Positions 19,784-29,452 are shown, counted from the stretch's first letter. The stretch is DNA of 64,000 nt from Arsukibacterium sp. MJ3 (GCF_000987765.1 NZ_LAHP01000009.1:82258-146257); one strand, 5' to 3'. Program-made: numbers and translations. The notes: generated by a model not told the origin, from the letters alone.

Positions 19784-20695
19784 ATGATTAAACAACGTAC
19801 CGTCGCAAAAACTGTCAGTACTATTGGTGTAGGGTTGCACAAGGGTGAAAAGGTTACGCTCACTCTCCGACCTGCACCCGACAATACGGGCATTATGTTC
19901 CGTCGTGTTGACCTGAAGCCGATAGTCGACTTTAAAGTTACCCCAGAAATGGTCGGTGACACGGTAATGTGTACCTGTTTAATTAATAAACAAGGCGTGC
20001 GGCTGTCTACCACCGAGCATTTAATGGCTGCTATTGCTGGCTTGGGCATCGATAATTTAATTATCGATGTCGACTCAGCTGAAATACCTATTATGGACGG
20101 CAGTGCTAATCCGTTTGTGTATCTGCTGCTTGAAGCGGGTGTTAGCGAGCAAAAGTTGGCGAAAAAGTTTATTCGTATCAAGCGCAACGTTCGGGTAGAA
20201 GACGGCGATAAATGGGCCGAAATTCGCCCGCATAACGGCTTTAAAATTGACTTCGCTATCGATTTTGATCACCCGGTCATTGCTAAAACCCAGCAGCGCA
20301 TGCAACTCGATTTCTCCGCTGCCGGCTTTATCAAAGATATCAGCCGCGCCCGTACTTTTGGGTTTTTGCACGATATCGAATACCTACGGGCTAACAACCT
20401 GGCACTGGGCGGTAGCTTCGACAACGCCGTGGTATTAGATGAATTCCGGGTATTAAACCAAGACGGTCTGCGTTACGAAGACGAGTTTATCAAACATAAA
20501 ATTCTGGATGCCATCGGCGATTTATACATGGCAGGTTACAGCATACTGGGCGAGTTTATCTCATACAAAACCGGCCATGCCTTAAACAACCAGCTGTTAT
20601 GCGCCGTATTAGCACAACAAGAAAACTGGGAATTTGTCAGCTTTGAAAATAAAGCAAAAATGCCCATCTCCTACCTGGCACCACAACTAGCCTAA
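19784..20695 (+). CDS. lpxC: UDP-3-O-acyl-N-acetylglucosamine deacetylase LpxC
   Basis: 303 aa zinc deacetylase, the committed step of lipid A synthesis, marking a Gram-negative outer membrane. Metal ligands H79 (T-E-H-L), H238 and D242 (K-H-K-I-L-D), and catalytic E78 and H265 (K-T-G-H-A-L-N-N) are present. It lies after ftsZ as in most gammaproteobacteria, in its own transcription unit: an AT-rich promoter region precedes it and a hairpin terminator follows 16 bp after the stop. Confidence 0.98.
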   Translation: MIKQRTVAKTVSTIGVGLHKGEKVTLTLRPAPDNTGIMFRRVDLKPIVDFKVTPEMVGDTVMCTCLINKQGVRLSTTEHLMAAIAGLGIDNLIIDVDSAEIPIMDGSANPFVYLLLEAGVSEQKLAKKFIRIKRNVRVEDGDKWAEIRPHNGFKIDFAIDFDHPVIAKTQQRMQLDFSAAGFIKDISRARTFGFLHDIEYLRANNLALGGSFDNAVVLDEFRVLNQDGLRYEDEFIKHKILDAIGDLYMAGYSILGEFISYKTGHALNNQLLCAVLAQQENWEFVSFENKAKMPISYLAPQLA

Positions 20696-20711
20696 TTTGG
20701 CCCTAAAATTT

Positions 20712-20739
20712 AAAAAACCGACATTACGTCGGTTTTTTT
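20712..20739 (+). terminator. Rho-independent terminator after lpxC
   Basis: A-tract, stem CCGAC (20718-20722), 5-nt loop, stem GTCGG (20728-20732), then seven T. The flanking A and T tracts let it act in both directions, although the next minus-strand gene (dciA) ends 87 bp away. Confidence 0.88.
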
Positions 20740-20755
20740 ATACCTAAAATAAAAT

Positions 20756-20828
20756 GGGTCAGAGTGATTTACTGGAATAGGAACTGAATATCTGAATAAA
20801 TAATGAATAAAGGGTCAGAGTGATTTTA
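20756..20828. repeat. Two direct copies of a GGGTCAGAGTGATTT motif
   Basis: The 15-mer GGGTCAGAGTGATTT occurs at 20756-20770 and again at 20812-20826, separated by AT-rich DNA, and the second copy runs into the dciA stop codon. The GGGTCAGA core is the same as in the RAYT-flanking repeats at 32.5-34.1 kb (there GGGTCAGAACAAAATT), so this looks like a small non-autonomous derivative or a relic of that family. Confidence 0.6.
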
Positions 20829-21287
20829 TTTGGCTAGTAGTCGGGCTAGTGCTTGTTTTACGTTATCGTCGCTGTGCTGTAGTGCTTGTTCTAGCGACGC
20901 TCTGGCGCTATCAGACAACCCCTTAGCCTGGCGATTTTTTGCGGGTACCGTGGCAGTTTTTGCTGCAGCTTGAGCAATCTGGCCGTGCGGCGACACTTCA
21001 ATATCAATTCCCGCTAAATCAGGCAAGATTTTTTGTCTGAAATTGTCTAGAATGGCATCGCGCTGCATCTTTAACCGGTTAGCCCAACCTGGCGATTGAC
21101 ATAAAATAACCGCCCGGCCGGCAGTAATGCTCGATACCTGGCAGAAACTCAGTTGCTCTAGTTGTAAAATATGGCATAGCTCGGTATTTAATTTGCGCAC
21201 AAGTTCATACTGCTGTTGCATGGTCGCCAGTGAGCTCTGGCCAAACAGCTTAGTTAAATCTTCGGGTTTATGGCTATAGCGTTTCAT
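20826..21287 (-). CDS. dciA: DciA family protein (DUF721), probable DnaB helicase loader
   Basis: 153 aa. The N-terminal half has the DUF721 pattern: L-N-x-x-L-C-H-I-L-Q-L, then Q-V-S-S-I-T-A-G-R-A-V-I-L-C-Q-S-P-G-W-A-N-R-L-K-M-Q-R, followed by I-L-P-D-L-A-G-I-D-I-E-V-S-P. DciA replaces DnaC as helicase operator in most bacteria; the gene commonly sits between lpxC and secA, as here. The C-terminal third is Ala/Lys-rich and probably disordered with a short helical tail. The call is based on pattern and position. Confidence 0.8.
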   Translation of the reverse strand: MKRYSHKPEDLTKLFGQSSLATMQQQYELVRKLNTELCHILQLEQLSFCQVSSITAGRAVILCQSPGWANRLKMQRDAILDNFRQKILPDLAGIDIEVSPHGQIAQAAAKTATVPAKNRQAKGLSDSARASLEQALQHSDDNVKQALARLLAK

Positions 21288-21535
21288 CAGCAGCGTACTT
21301 AACGGGCGTAATTGCAGGCCGGTTAAGTGTAACAGGTTTTAGTAATGCCGGGCTTGCCCAATTTGCAACGCTGGCCTTACTGATGAAGCTTGAAAGTATC
21401 ACAAAGCATCACCATATAAGTGTCATCATATTCTGTCGATAGCCGCGTTGTTGGCTGGCAGTAAATCACAACAATAATTAATAACTGGCCTGGCCAGGGC
21501 TGCAAAGCAGTTTTAACTTAAATGGTAACTGGATA

Positions 21536-24265
21536 ATGTTTGGAAAATTTTTCGCCAAATTAGTTGGCAGCCGCAACGACCGCTTCTTAAAAAAACAGCA
21601 GAAACAGGTGCAGCAAGTTAATGCACTGGAAGCGCAATACCAAGCCTTGTCTGATGACGCCCTAAAGCAAAAAACTGCCGAGTTTAAGCAGCGGTTGCAA
21701 GACGGTGCCAACCTAGAGTCTATTTTGCCCGAAGCCTTTGCCACCGTGCGCGAAGCCAGTACCCGGGTGTTTAAAATGCGCCATTTTGACGTGCAGTTAC
21801 TCGGCGGTATTGTGTTGCACCAGGGCCGTATTTCTGAAATGCGAACCGGTGAGGGTAAAACTCTTACTGCCACCTTACCGGCTTATTTAAATGCGTTAAG
21901 CGGTAAAAGCGTACATGTTATTACGGTTAACGACTACCTGGCCCGCCGCGACGCCGAAACTAACCAGCCCTTGTTTAGCTTTTTAGGCTTAACTGTTGGC
22001 GTTAACGTACCGGGCTTATCGCATCAGGCAAAACAGCAAGCGTACCAGGCCGACATTACCTACGGCACTAATAACGAATTTGGTTTTGATTACCTGCGCG
22101 ACAATATGGCATTTTCGCCACAAGACCGGGTGCAACGTGATCTGGCTTTTGCCATTATCGATGAAGTTGACTCCATTTTAATTGACGAAGCCCGCACCCC
22201 GCTTATTATTTCTGGCCCGGCCGAAGACAGCTCAGAGCTTTACAAACAAATTAATATTTTGGTGCCGCAGTTAGAAAAACAAGAAAAAGAAGACGAAGAA
22301 GACAAACATGGTGATGGCCACTTTACTGTTGATGAAAAAGCCCGTCAGGTATATTTAACCGAGCAAGGCCAAATTAAAGTAGAAGACATGCTGCGCGAAG
22401 CCGGCATGATAGGCGAGCAAGACACCTTGTTCTCTGCCGCCAACATAACCTTGTTACACCATGTGTATGCTGCACTGCGCGCTCATCAGCTGTTTAAACG
22501 CGACGTTGACTATGTGGTAAAAGACGGTGATATCGTTATTGTTGACGAACACACCGGCCGTACCATGGAAGGCCGCCGTTGGTCAGAAGGCCTGCACCAG
22601 GCAGTTGAAGCAAAAGAAGGGGTGCGCATTCAAAACGAAAACCAAACCCTGGCTTCTATTACTTTCCAAAACTACTTCCGTTTATATAAAAAACTGGCCG
22701 GTATGACCGGTACTGCCGACACCGAGGCATTCGAATTTCAGCAAATTTATGGCCTTGAAACCATAGTAGTGCCCACTAACCGGCCAATGGTTCGAAACGA
22801 CATGGCCGATTTAGTCTACTTAACTGCCGACGACAAATACAACGCCATAATTGAAGATGTGGTAAAAGCCCGCGACGCTAAACGGCCGGTGCTGGTGGGT
22901 ACTGCCTCCATTGAAAGCTCTGAATACTTGTCTGATTTATTGAACAAAGCCAAAATTAAACATCAGGTGTTAAACGCTAAATTTCACGCCAACGAAGCGC
23001 AAATTATTGCCGATGCCGGCCGCTCTGGCACCGTTACTATTGCCACCAACATGGCCGGTCGCGGTACCGATATTGTTTTAGGCGGTAGCTTACAATCTGA
23101 ATTAGCCGGTATTGCCGACAAAACCGATGACAAGGTGGCGCAAATTACCGCCGACTGGCAAATTCGTCACGACGAAGTAATTACCGCCGGTGGCCTGCAC
23201 ATTGTTGGTACCGAGCGCCACGAATCGCGGCGTATCGATAATCAGCTGCGTGGCCGTTCAGGTCGCCAGGGTGATCCGGGCTCATCACGTTTTTACCTGT
23301 CGCTAGACGATACCTTAATGCGCATTTTTGCTTCAGACCGCATGGCCGGCATGATGCGCCGCTTGGGCATGGAGCAAGGCGAAGCTATTGAACACCCTTG
23401 GGTAAGCCGCGCTATTGAAAACGCTCAGCGTAAAGTAGAAGCGCGTAACTTCGACATTCGTAAGCAATTGCTTGAATTTGACGATGTTGCCAACGATCAA
23501 CGTAAAGTAGTGTACGAGCAGCGTAACGAGTTGCTTGATGCCAGTGACATCAGCGAAACGGTAAGTGCCATTCGTGATGACGTAGTAGAGTCGGTATTTG
23601 GCCAATATGTGCCGCCACAATCGTTAGATGAAATGTGGGATATTCCGGGTTTAGAGCAACGCTTAAAAGCCGACTTCGCGCTAGATTTACCGGTAAGCCA
23701 ATGGCTGGCTGATGACAAAAAACTGTTTGAAGAAAAGCTGCGCGACAAAATTCAGCTGGAGTTTAATAGCGGTTATCAGCATAAAGAACAACTGGTTGGC
23801 GTGGGTGTGCTGCGCCAATTTGAAAAATCAATTATGTTGCAAAGCCTTGATACGCACTGGAAAGAGCACTTAGCGGCAATGGACCACCTGCGTCAGGGCA
23901 TTAACCTGCGTGGTTATGCTCAGAAAAACCCCAAGCAAGAATATAAGCGTGAAGCCTTTGAGTTATTTTCAAACATGCTCGACGAGCTAAAAGTAGACGT
24001 TATTGGTATTTTAAGCCGGGTGCAGGTTAAAGCTGCTGAAGATGTAGAAGCCGTAGAAGAGCAGCGCCGTAAAGCCGACGCCGTGCCACACAATTATCAG
24101 CATGCGGCTGCCGAGCAACTGGGTGGCCAGGCACCAAATGCCGTGGTTAATACTAACGACATGCCTACACCAGTTGTACGCGAAGGCGACAAAGTTGGCC
24201 GTAACGACCCTTGCCCTTGTGGATCAGGTAAAAAATATAAGCAGTGTCATGGCAAGCTTAGCTAA
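21536..24265 (+). CDS. secA: Preprotein translocase ATPase SecA
   Basis: 909 aa, full length. Walker A M-R-T-G-E-G-K-T at 102-109, D-E-V-D-S-I-L-I-D for Walker B, preprotein cross-linking and helical scaffold regions, and a C-terminal zinc SEC-C motif (C893-x-C895-x8-C904-H905) that binds SecB. It drives Sec-dependent export. No secM-like arrest peptide gene is recognisable in the 248 bp upstream, which contains only a perfect CTGGCCTGGCCAG palindrome. The 3' end overlaps mutT by 17 bp. Confidence 0.98.
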   Translation: MFGKFFAKLVGSRNDRFLKKQQKQVQQVNALEAQYQALSDDALKQKTAEFKQRLQDGANLESILPEAFATVREASTRVFKMRHFDVQLLGGIVLHQGRISEMRTGEGKTLTATLPAYLNALSGKSVHVITVNDYLARRDAETNQPLFSFLGLTVGVNVPGLSHQAKQQAYQADITYGTNNEFGFDYLRDNMAFSPQDRVQRDLAFAIIDEVDSILIDEARTPLIISGPAEDSSELYKQINILVPQLEKQEKEDEEDKHGDGHFTVDEKARQVYLTEQGQIKVEDMLREAGMIGEQDTLFSAANITLLHHVYAALRAHQLFKRDVDYVVKDGDIVIVDEHTGRTMEGRRWSEGLHQAVEAKEGVRIQNENQTLASITFQNYFRLYKKLAGMTGTADTEAFEFQQIYGLETIVVPTNRPMVRNDMADLVYLTADDKYNAIIEDVVKARDAKRPVLVGTASIESSEYLSDLLNKAKIKHQVLNAKFHANEAQIIADAGRSGTVTIATNMAGRGTDIVLGGSLQSELAGIADKTDDKVAQITADWQIRHDEVITAGGLHIVGTERHESRRIDNQLRGRSGRQGDPGSSRFYLSLDDTLMRIFASDRMAGMMRRLGMEQGEAIEHPWVSRAIENAQRKVEARNFDIRKQLLEFDDVANDQRKVVYEQRNELLDASDISETVSAIRDDVVESVFGQYVPPQSLDEMWDIPGLEQRLKADFALDLPVSQWLADDKKLFEEKLRDKIQLEFNSGYQHKEQLVGVGVLRQFEKSIMLQSLDTHWKEHLAAMDHLRQGINLRGYAQKNPKQEYKREAFELFSNMLDELKVDVIGILSRVQVKAAEDVEAVEEQRRKADAVPHNYQHAAAEQLGGQAPNAVVNTNDMPTPVVREGDKVGRNDPCPCGSGKKYKQCHGKLS

Positions 24266-24701
24266 GCCAAGCAGCAGCAAGTTGCTAAACCCACGGCCAC
24301 AGCTACATGTGGCTGTGGGGGTTATCCTGCGCCAGCAGCACGTGTTGCTGGCGCTGCGTAGTGCAAGCCAGCATCAGGGTGGCAAGTGGGAATTTCCCGG
24401 TGGTAAAGTAGAGCAGGCTGAAACAGTAGCCGCTGCGCTTAGCCGCGAGTTAAAAGAAGAGTTGGCCATTACCGTTACCGCCGCCGAACCCTTTATGCTA
24501 TTAACGCATAGCTACCCAGAGCGCGAAGTAACATTGGATATCTGGCTGGTAACCGCCTTTACCGGCAGCCCCGAAGGGCTGGAAGGCCAACCCCTGCAGT
24601 GGGTAAATATTGCTGACTTACCCACTATTACCTTACCCGAAGCAAACCTGCCCATTGTGCAAAAGCTGCAGAAACTGCAAAAACTGCAACAGTTACTGTA
24701 A
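24249..24701 (+). CDS. mutT: 8-oxo-dGTP diphosphatase MutT (Nudix)
   Basis: 150 aa, taking the ATG at 24249, which overlaps the end of secA by 17 bp. The Nudix box is complete: G52-x5-E58-x7-R66-E67-L-K-E70-E71-[10 protein letters not shown] precedes it, as in MutT. It sanitises oxidised dGTP. The secA-mutT order is common in gammaproteobacteria. The C-terminus ends in an odd near-repeat ([11 protein letters not shown]), probably a small microsatellite-type expansion with no functional meaning. Confidence 0.92.
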   Translation: MASLAKPSSSKLLNPRPQLHVAVGVILRQQHVLLALRSASQHQGGKWEFPGGKVEQAETVAAALSRELKEELAITVTAAEPFMLLTHSYPEREVTLDIWLVTAFTGSPEGLEGQPLQWVNIADLPTITLPEANLPIVQKLQKLQKLQQLL

Positions 24702-24776
24702 TTTCAGCAGCTTACTTAGCCAAAGCTGCTAAAAGCATATATAAACCTAGCCGTTTTATTTTATTACTTATTGCCA

Positions 24777-25301
24777 CTACTGGCCGCCATTTTTAACTGT
24801 TAAGCTGGCTAGTGCTTCACTAAAACCGCGTAACGAAAATTTTATTTCTCTTGGCGTTTGCTCGCTAACAAACAGTTTTACGCTAAATGCGGCATTGCTT
24901 TGCATAGCCTGTTGCATAGCAGGGGTTAATACCACTAATACCTTACAACCTTCCGGTAAACATACGGTAACAGGCGCTTGATGCTGCAGTTTACCTATAC
25001 CTATCGCTACCCCTGGTGGCAAATATATACCCAGTGGTAAATTAAGCTGCATTACCGGATCTTGCTGTTGGTTTAGTAGCGATATCTGGCTGGAATAAAT
25101 AATACTGGGGTTTTCGGGGTTTTGTAGGCCCTGCGACATTACGCACTGGGTTTTACAAACCGTGCGCCAATCGCCATATTGGCTAATGCTGTTGCTGTTT
25201 TGGGCTTGAGCTTGCGGGCTAAAAAGTGTTGCAGCCAATGCCACGCCAGCAACTAATGCCGAGCAAGTTAAGGTAAAGCGTCTGCTAAAAAGTGTTGCCA
25301 T
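24777..25301 (-). CDS. Secreted invasion-associated locus B (IalB)-like protein
   Basis: 174 aa with a clear Sec signal peptide (about 1-33, ending A-Q-A-Q-A). The mature part has the IalB-family layout: Y-G-D-W-R-T-V-C-K near its start, Q-L-N-L-P-L-G-I-Y-L-P-P-G-V-A-I-G-I in the middle, then C-L-P-E-G-C and a final F-S-L-R-G-F-S-E-A-L. Four cysteines in the mature chain could form two disulfides. Function in free-living bacteria is unknown; the family name comes from Bartonella. Periplasmic location is inferred. Confidence 0.65.
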   Translation of the reverse strand: MATLFSRRFTLTCSALVAGVALAATLFSPQAQAQNSNSISQYGDWRTVCKTQCVMSQGLQNPENPSIIYSSQISLLNQQQDPVMQLNLPLGIYLPPGVAIGIGKLQHQAPVTVCLPEGCKVLVVLTPAMQQAMQSNAAFSVKLFVSEQTPREIKFSLRGFSEALASLTVKNGGQ

Positions 25302-25383
25302 TATTGTAATCCTTTAAAAATAAAGCCCTGCACAAGGCAAGGCTTTTAGTCGTAAAACTACACTACGGGTTAGTGCTTATAAA

Positions 25384-26406
25384 TTACAGCTTAGCATAGC
25401 GTTTGCGACGGGCAAACAGCGCTAAAATACCACTACCAAATAATAACAAGCTGGCTGGTGCCGGTACTGGCGTTGGGTCATTCGGGTCATTTGGGTCAAC
25501 TACCACCACACCACCTACACCAGAAAAACCAAAAATATAGGTAGGCGTAATAGCACCGCTAGCATCAGCAAAACCGTTCTGATCGGCATCTAAACCAGAC
25601 CAACCGAACGAATACACCTCTGCACCCACCTGGCTTAAGGCAGCTAAAGCCGCATCACGGTTGGCCGCACCACCATAGAAAATATTAAAGGTAAAGGTTT
25701 CTCTGGCCAGTAAAGCACCAAAGTCAAAATCGAAGTTAGCGCCAATATCATTAGGGCCAGCAGCAGTAAAATCACCACTAAAGCCTAATTGTGGTGAGCA
25801 AGATGCTAGCGGGTTAGAGCTACAAAAACCATTGTCATTAGCGCCTAATACGGCGCTTGCCCCAGCAGTGCCAGCAATAGTTACAAACTCACTAAATGGA
25901 GTAGGTGAGGTATCCCAATCAAAATTGCGACGATACAACAAGTTAGCAATATCAACCCCGCTTGTGTTTTCAATAGTTACCGTTACCTGATACAAGTTGT
26001 CAGTTGCAGTGGCTAAGGCAAAAGCGTGCGTTATTTGCAGCAAGCCGCCCATAGACGTTACCGAGGTTGCCGTAGTAGCCGTACTGTTAAAGCTAACCAA
26101 GCTTAGACCTGACGTGCCGCGTGACTCATTGGCATAGCCAGAACTACCATTTGCTGCAACACCCCAGCCTTCACATTCGCAACCATGGTAGGTTGCTTCA
26201 TATTCCACACCATCGCTAATATAGCGCAAGCCAACTCCGGTAATCCCGGTAACATCGGCATTGCCACCCGACACGTTTAAATTACCTAAATCGTTTACAC
26301 CTAGTGCAACATTACCATCAGTTATAATCATCGAGGCTTGGCATAAGCTTGCCATGCTAAGTAAAGCACCTACTGCTGCCAGTTTTAAAATTTTCATAGG
26401 TTTCAT
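25384..26406 (-). CDS. PEP-CTERM-type sorted exoprotein (function unknown)
   Basis: 340 aa. It has an N-terminal signal peptide (about 1-25, ending C-Q-A-S) and a C-terminal tripartite sorting signal: V-P-A-P-A-S, a hydrophobic helix L-L-L-F-G-S-G-I-L-A-L-F, and the basic tail A-R-R-K-R. This is the PEP-CTERM form recognised by exosortase. A D-P-N-D-P-N-D-P linker precedes the signal. The body is rich in G, A, S and T, with cysteine pairs (G-C-E-C-E-G and C-S-S-N-P-L-A-S-C). No exosortase or EPS gene is in the window, so the sorting machinery must be elsewhere. Confidence 0.8.
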   Translation of the reverse strand: MKPMKILKLAAVGALLSMASLCQASMIITDGNVALGVNDLGNLNVSGGNADVTGITGVGLRYISDGVEYEATYHGCECEGWGVAANGSSGYANESRGTSGLSLVSFNSTATTATSVTSMGGLLQITHAFALATATDNLYQVTVTIENTSGVDIANLLYRRNFDWDTSPTPFSEFVTIAGTAGASAVLGANDNGFCSSNPLASCSPQLGFSGDFTAAGPNDIGANFDFDFGALLARETFTFNIFYGGAANRDAALAALSQVGAEVYSFGWSGLDADQNGFADASGAITPTYIFGFSGVGGVVVVDPNDPNDPTPVPAPASLLLFGSGILALFARRKRYAKL

Positions 26407-26559
26407 CCTGAAAGTTATTTAAAATTGTATTACAACGCGAGTTATCAGCATAAAAAGTGCCAATGTTTAAAGCATTGAAAAACAATGTAAATAAATTGTA
26501 CCTATTATAAAATTGTAAAGAAAGCAGACGAACTAAACGGCCTTGGACCGATGTAAGGG

Positions 26560-26793
26560 TTACTCTTTAAAAAACTGATTATCCTGCGCCATAAACGCTT
26601 CTTCTAGTTCGGCCAAATATTGCTCAGTTAAATTGGCATCTGTCGGTGCTTTATCGGCAATGCGGTGGTTTTCGGCTGCCCAGTCGCCTAAGTCGATAAG
26701 TTTACAGCGTTCAGAGCAAAACGGCCGAAAGGCTGAGCTGGCATCCCAAATAACCGCGGTGCTGCAAGTAGGGCATTTAACAGTGGTAGACAT
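26560..26793 (-). CDS. yacG: DNA gyrase inhibitor YacG (zinc-binding)
   Basis: 77 aa. One zinc site is formed by C7-x2-C10 and C26-x3-C30, and [14 protein letters not shown] is the family signature. YacG binds GyrB and inhibits gyrase. It is encoded downstream of zapD and coaE as in many gammaproteobacteria, but here it is separated from zapD by 231 bp that include a 96-bp inverted-repeat element (26892-26987). Confidence 0.92.
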   Translation of the reverse strand: MSTTVKCPTCSTAVIWDASSAFRPFCSERCKLIDLGDWAAENHRIADKAPTDANLTEQYLAELEEAFMAQDNQFFKE

Positions 26794-26891
26794 AAAATAA
26801 CACTCGGTTTAAAGCGCAAAAACGGCGCTTAGTATAGCAGATAAGGCAGTTGAACACAGTTTGCTATAGCTGCAATAATTTGGATCGCTGC

Positions 26892-26987
26892 AACCGGATT
26901 ACCCACGCTGACACGCCGTAAACCCCTCCCTTGAGTCTTCTTTTCGCCCGTGTGGGGCAAAAACGGTCGGCTTAGGGTAATTCGGTT
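26892..26987. repeat. MITE-like palindromic intergenic element, short copy
   Basis: Imperfect terminal inverted repeats AACCGGATTACCC (26892-26904) and GGGTAATTCGGTT (26975-26987). Inside the left end is ACCCACGCTGACACGCCGTAAAC; inside the right end, CGGTCGGCTTAGGGTAA. The same ends and interior words occur in the 166-bp element at 35806-35971, so this is a dispersed family. No coding capacity. It sits between zapD and yacG on the minus strand. Confidence 0.7.
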
Positions 26988-27024
26988 TTCGCTATGGGTT
27001 TACGCTTCGTTTTTAGCATCAGAA

Positions 27025-27771
27025 TTAACAGCAAGCTAACTGAAACTCTTGCGATGTTGCCGCGGCACTGCGGGCGCTGTCGGCGTCTAGTTGCATAAAC
27101 CGAATAGCATAGCGGTATTTATTACCACTTACCGTCGGGTAAATACCTTGGTAAGCTTGGTACTTAATGCGCAGCATTTCATATTGCTCGGCATTTTGCT
27201 GATAAAAACCATTGTCGGCTACTACGCTTTGAAACTGGCTACGCTCTCTTATAAAATTCAGCACATAGCTAATAGCCTGCGAGGCCAGTTCAACCTGGTT
27301 AAGCCAGCCTTGGGCTTGCGTTTGGCGTTCGGCCATGGGTAAATGAAACCAGTATTGCAGTTGTGGCATGTCAAAGTAGCAGCAACCACCTGGAAAACTA
27401 AAACGTTGCCGTAGCGGCGCTAAAAAATTATCGTCTTTTAAGCCTGCCAGCAATTTGCCGCTTCGCAGCAGTTCAGATTGCATGCGCACCGCCGCTTGCA
27501 GCAGGGTTTGTAATTTACTGTCTGACACCGACGGATGCTGCGACCACAACACCAGCTGGCTTTCACAGCGCTCCATGTCTTTAATAAGATCAGGGCGCAC
27601 ATCATTGCGATCCATTACTTCAATTAAGGCAAACAGGCTGGTAAAAAAGCTTTGTTGCTGGCTTTCATCGGCTAGTGTTAACAAGCATTGCACTTGCTGC
27701 AATAAAAATTCCAGGCGCAAGTAAGTGCGTATTTTTTCATTTAGCGGGTGCTCGTAGATAATGTCGCTCAT
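27025..27771 (-). CDS. zapD: Cell division protein ZapD
   Basis: 248 aa, typical length for the YacF/ZapD family. Visible family segments: Y-E-H-P-L-N-E-K-I-R-T-Y-L-R-L-E at the N-terminus, F-P-G-G-C-C-Y-F-D-M-P-Q-L-Q-Y-W, and a C-terminal Y-R-Y-A-I-R-F-M. ZapD bundles FtsZ filaments. It lies between coaE and yacG, the conserved neighbourhood. Confidence 0.93.
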   Translation of the reverse strand: MSDIIYEHPLNEKIRTYLRLEFLLQQVQCLLTLADESQQQSFFTSLFALIEVMDRNDVRPDLIKDMERCESQLVLWSQHPSVSDSKLQTLLQAAVRMQSELLRSGKLLAGLKDDNFLAPLRQRFSFPGGCCYFDMPQLQYWFHLPMAERQTQAQGWLNQVELASQAISYVLNFIRERSQFQSVVADNGFYQQNAEQYEMLRIKYQAYQGIYPTVSGNKYRYAIRFMQLDADSARSAAATSQEFQLACC

Positions 27772-27840
27772 ACTTGCTATGGCCTGTAGTGGAAATAGGT
27801 TACTTAACAGCGCTGCTGCACCGCGTTTACTATGGCACGC

Positions 27841-28521
27841 TTAAGCGGGCGTGGCCATGCTAATATAACGCTGGTGTAGTTGCTGTACTTGTTGCTTTAG
27901 CAGGGGTGCTGCTCCGTTATTGTCAATAATGTCATCAGCTAAGGCCAAGCGCTCTGGCCGGCTTATCTGGCTGTTAATAATTGCCTGGATCTGCTGTTCA
28001 CTGACGCCATCCCGGCTTAGAGTACGCAATAGCTGGTTTTGTTCCGTAATATCTACCACCACTACCCGGTTAACCACGCTATTAAGCTTATTTTCTAGCA
28101 ACAGTGGCGCAATTAACAACACATAGGGTGCGGCCGGTAAGGCGTGTAATTGCGCCAGCATAGCGGCGCGTATTGCCGGGTGCATTACGCTATCTAGCCA
28201 TTTTTTGGCGTTAATATCACTAAAAATTAATTGGCGCAGCGCAGCCCGGTTTAGGGTTTTATCGCTTGTTAGCACGCTTTGCCCAAAATGCGCGGCAATT
28301 TTCGCCAGTAACGGGCTGCCCTTTGCTACCACTTCACGCGCCACAATGTCGGCATCTACTGCCGGCACGCCAAGGCTGTTAAATAGCTCAGCTACCGTGC
28401 TTTTACCACAGCCAATACCGCCGGTTAAACCGACAATAAAGCGGTTTTGCCCGGCGGCTTGTGAATGGGGAGCGTGCGAATAAAGCTTTTTCGAATTAGC
28501 GGCGTGCAAATTAGTTGCCAA
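27841..28521 (-). CDS. coaE: Dephospho-CoA kinase CoaE
   Basis: About 226 aa. P-loop G-L-T-G-G-I-G-C-G-K-S-T lies near the N-terminus, followed by D-A-D-I-V-A-R-E-V-V and a C-terminal L-A-D-D-I-I-D-N-N-G. It catalyses the last step of CoA synthesis. The start is uncertain: there is no ATG close to the P-loop. I took the TTG at 28521, which overlaps pilD by 11 bp; another TTG is at 28509, and the ATG at 28599 would add a proline/leucine-rich extension lying entirely in pilD. A 30-residue leader before the conserved domain is unusual for CoaE. Confidence 0.9.
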   Translation of the reverse strand: MATNLHAANSKKLYSHAPHSQAAGQNRFIVGLTGGIGCGKSTVAELFNSLGVPAVDADIVAREVVAKGSPLLAKIAAHFGQSVLTSDKTLNRAALRQLIFSDINAKKWLDSVMHPAIRAAMLAQLHALPAAPYVLLIAPLLLENKLNSVVNRVVVVDITEQNQLLRTLSRDGVSEQQIQAIINSQISRPERLALADDIIDNNGAAPLLKQQVQQLHQRYISMATPA

Positions 28522-29452
28522 GGTAACGTAAATACATATTAGTAAGCGGTTCACCCCATAACAAGGCAATAAAGCCGGCGGCGGCAATATAAGGGCCAAA
28601 CGGAATAGGCGTGGCTTTATCGCGGCCTTGTATCGCCAACATACTGGCGCCTATAACCGCCCCCACTACCGACGACAATAAAATAATTAATGGCAGCTGT
28701 TGCCAGCCCAGCAGGGCGCCAAAAATAGCCAGCAATTTAAAATCGCCATAGCCCATGCCTTCTTTGCCGGTTAATAGCTTAAAGCCCCAATACACCAGCC
28801 ATAAGCTTAAATAGCCAGCTGCGGCGCCAATAATGGCGGTGGCCGGGCTTACTAAGGCGGCGTCGGTTAAGCTAAAAACCAGTGCCAGCCATAATAGCGG
28901 CAAGGTAAGGCTGTCGGGCAGTAGCATAGTGTCAATATCAATAAAGCTTAGTGCTATTAAGCCCCAGGTAACCAGTATTAACACTAACGCCAGGCTGCTA
29001 ACGCCATATTGCCAGGCCACTAAGGCTGAAAGCAGTGCGGTTAGCGCCTCTACTGCCGGGTAGCGGCTGCTTATTGGGGTTTTGCAGTGGCGACAGCGGC
29101 CTTTTAACAGCAGCCAGCTAACTAGCGGAATATTATCGCGCGCGGCTATGGGTGCATCGCAGTTGGGGCAGGCTGAACGTGGCACCGCCAGATTATAACG
29201 TGCGGCTTTTTGTGCGGCATTAGCGCTTGCCGCCTGGCTAGTAGCATTAGCGCCTGCGGCGTTGCCTTTGCTAGTAACAACCGCATCAGCTTGAAAATAC
29301 GCTTGGTATTCTTGCTGCCACTCGCGCTCCATCATTTTTGGTAGCCGGTACACCAGCACATTTAAAAAGCTGCCTATTAGTAAACTAATAACTGCAGTAA
29401 GGCTAATAAATACCGCCGGCTGCTGGCTTAAATACTCGGCTAATACACTCAT
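28511..29452 (-). CDS. pilD: Type IV prepilin leader peptidase / N-methyltransferase PilD
   Basis: 313 aa membrane aspartyl protease that cleaves prepilins after the leader glycine and methylates the new N-terminus. Zinc-type C95-x2-C98 and C120-x2-C123 pairs are in the first cytoplasmic loop. Catalytic Asp are in I-D-I-D-T-M-L-L-P-D (172-180) and the G-x-G-D motif at 234-237. Several membrane helices follow. Residues 60-85 are an Ala/Asn/Ser-rich insertion not expected in the family. Its start overlaps the pilC stop by 1 bp, and pilBCD are consecutive. Confidence 0.96.
   Translation of the reverse strand: MSVLAEYLSQQPAVFISLTAVISLLIGSFLNVLVYRLPKMMEREWQQEYQAYFQADAVVTSKGNAAGANATSQAASANAAQKAARYNLAVPRSACPNCDAPIAARDNIPLVSWLLLKGRCRHCKTPISSRYPAVEALTALLSALVAWQYGVSSLALVLILVTWGLIALSFIDIDTMLLPDSLTLPLLWLALVFSLTDAALVSPATAIIGAAAGYLSLWLVYWGFKLLTGKEGMGYGDFKLLAIFGALLGWQQLPLIILLSSVVGAVIGASMLAIQGRDKATPIPFGPYIAAAGFIALLWGEPLTNMYLRYLGN

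Noticed and set aside
19162..20187. A 341-codon open frame on the minus strand across ftsZ and lpxC
   Set aside because: It is antisense to two certain genes, starts and ends inside them and shows no domain; a shadow of their codon bias.
21288..21535. secM gene upstream of secA
   Set aside because: No ORF with a signal peptide and arrest motif is present; only a palindrome and AT-rich DNA.
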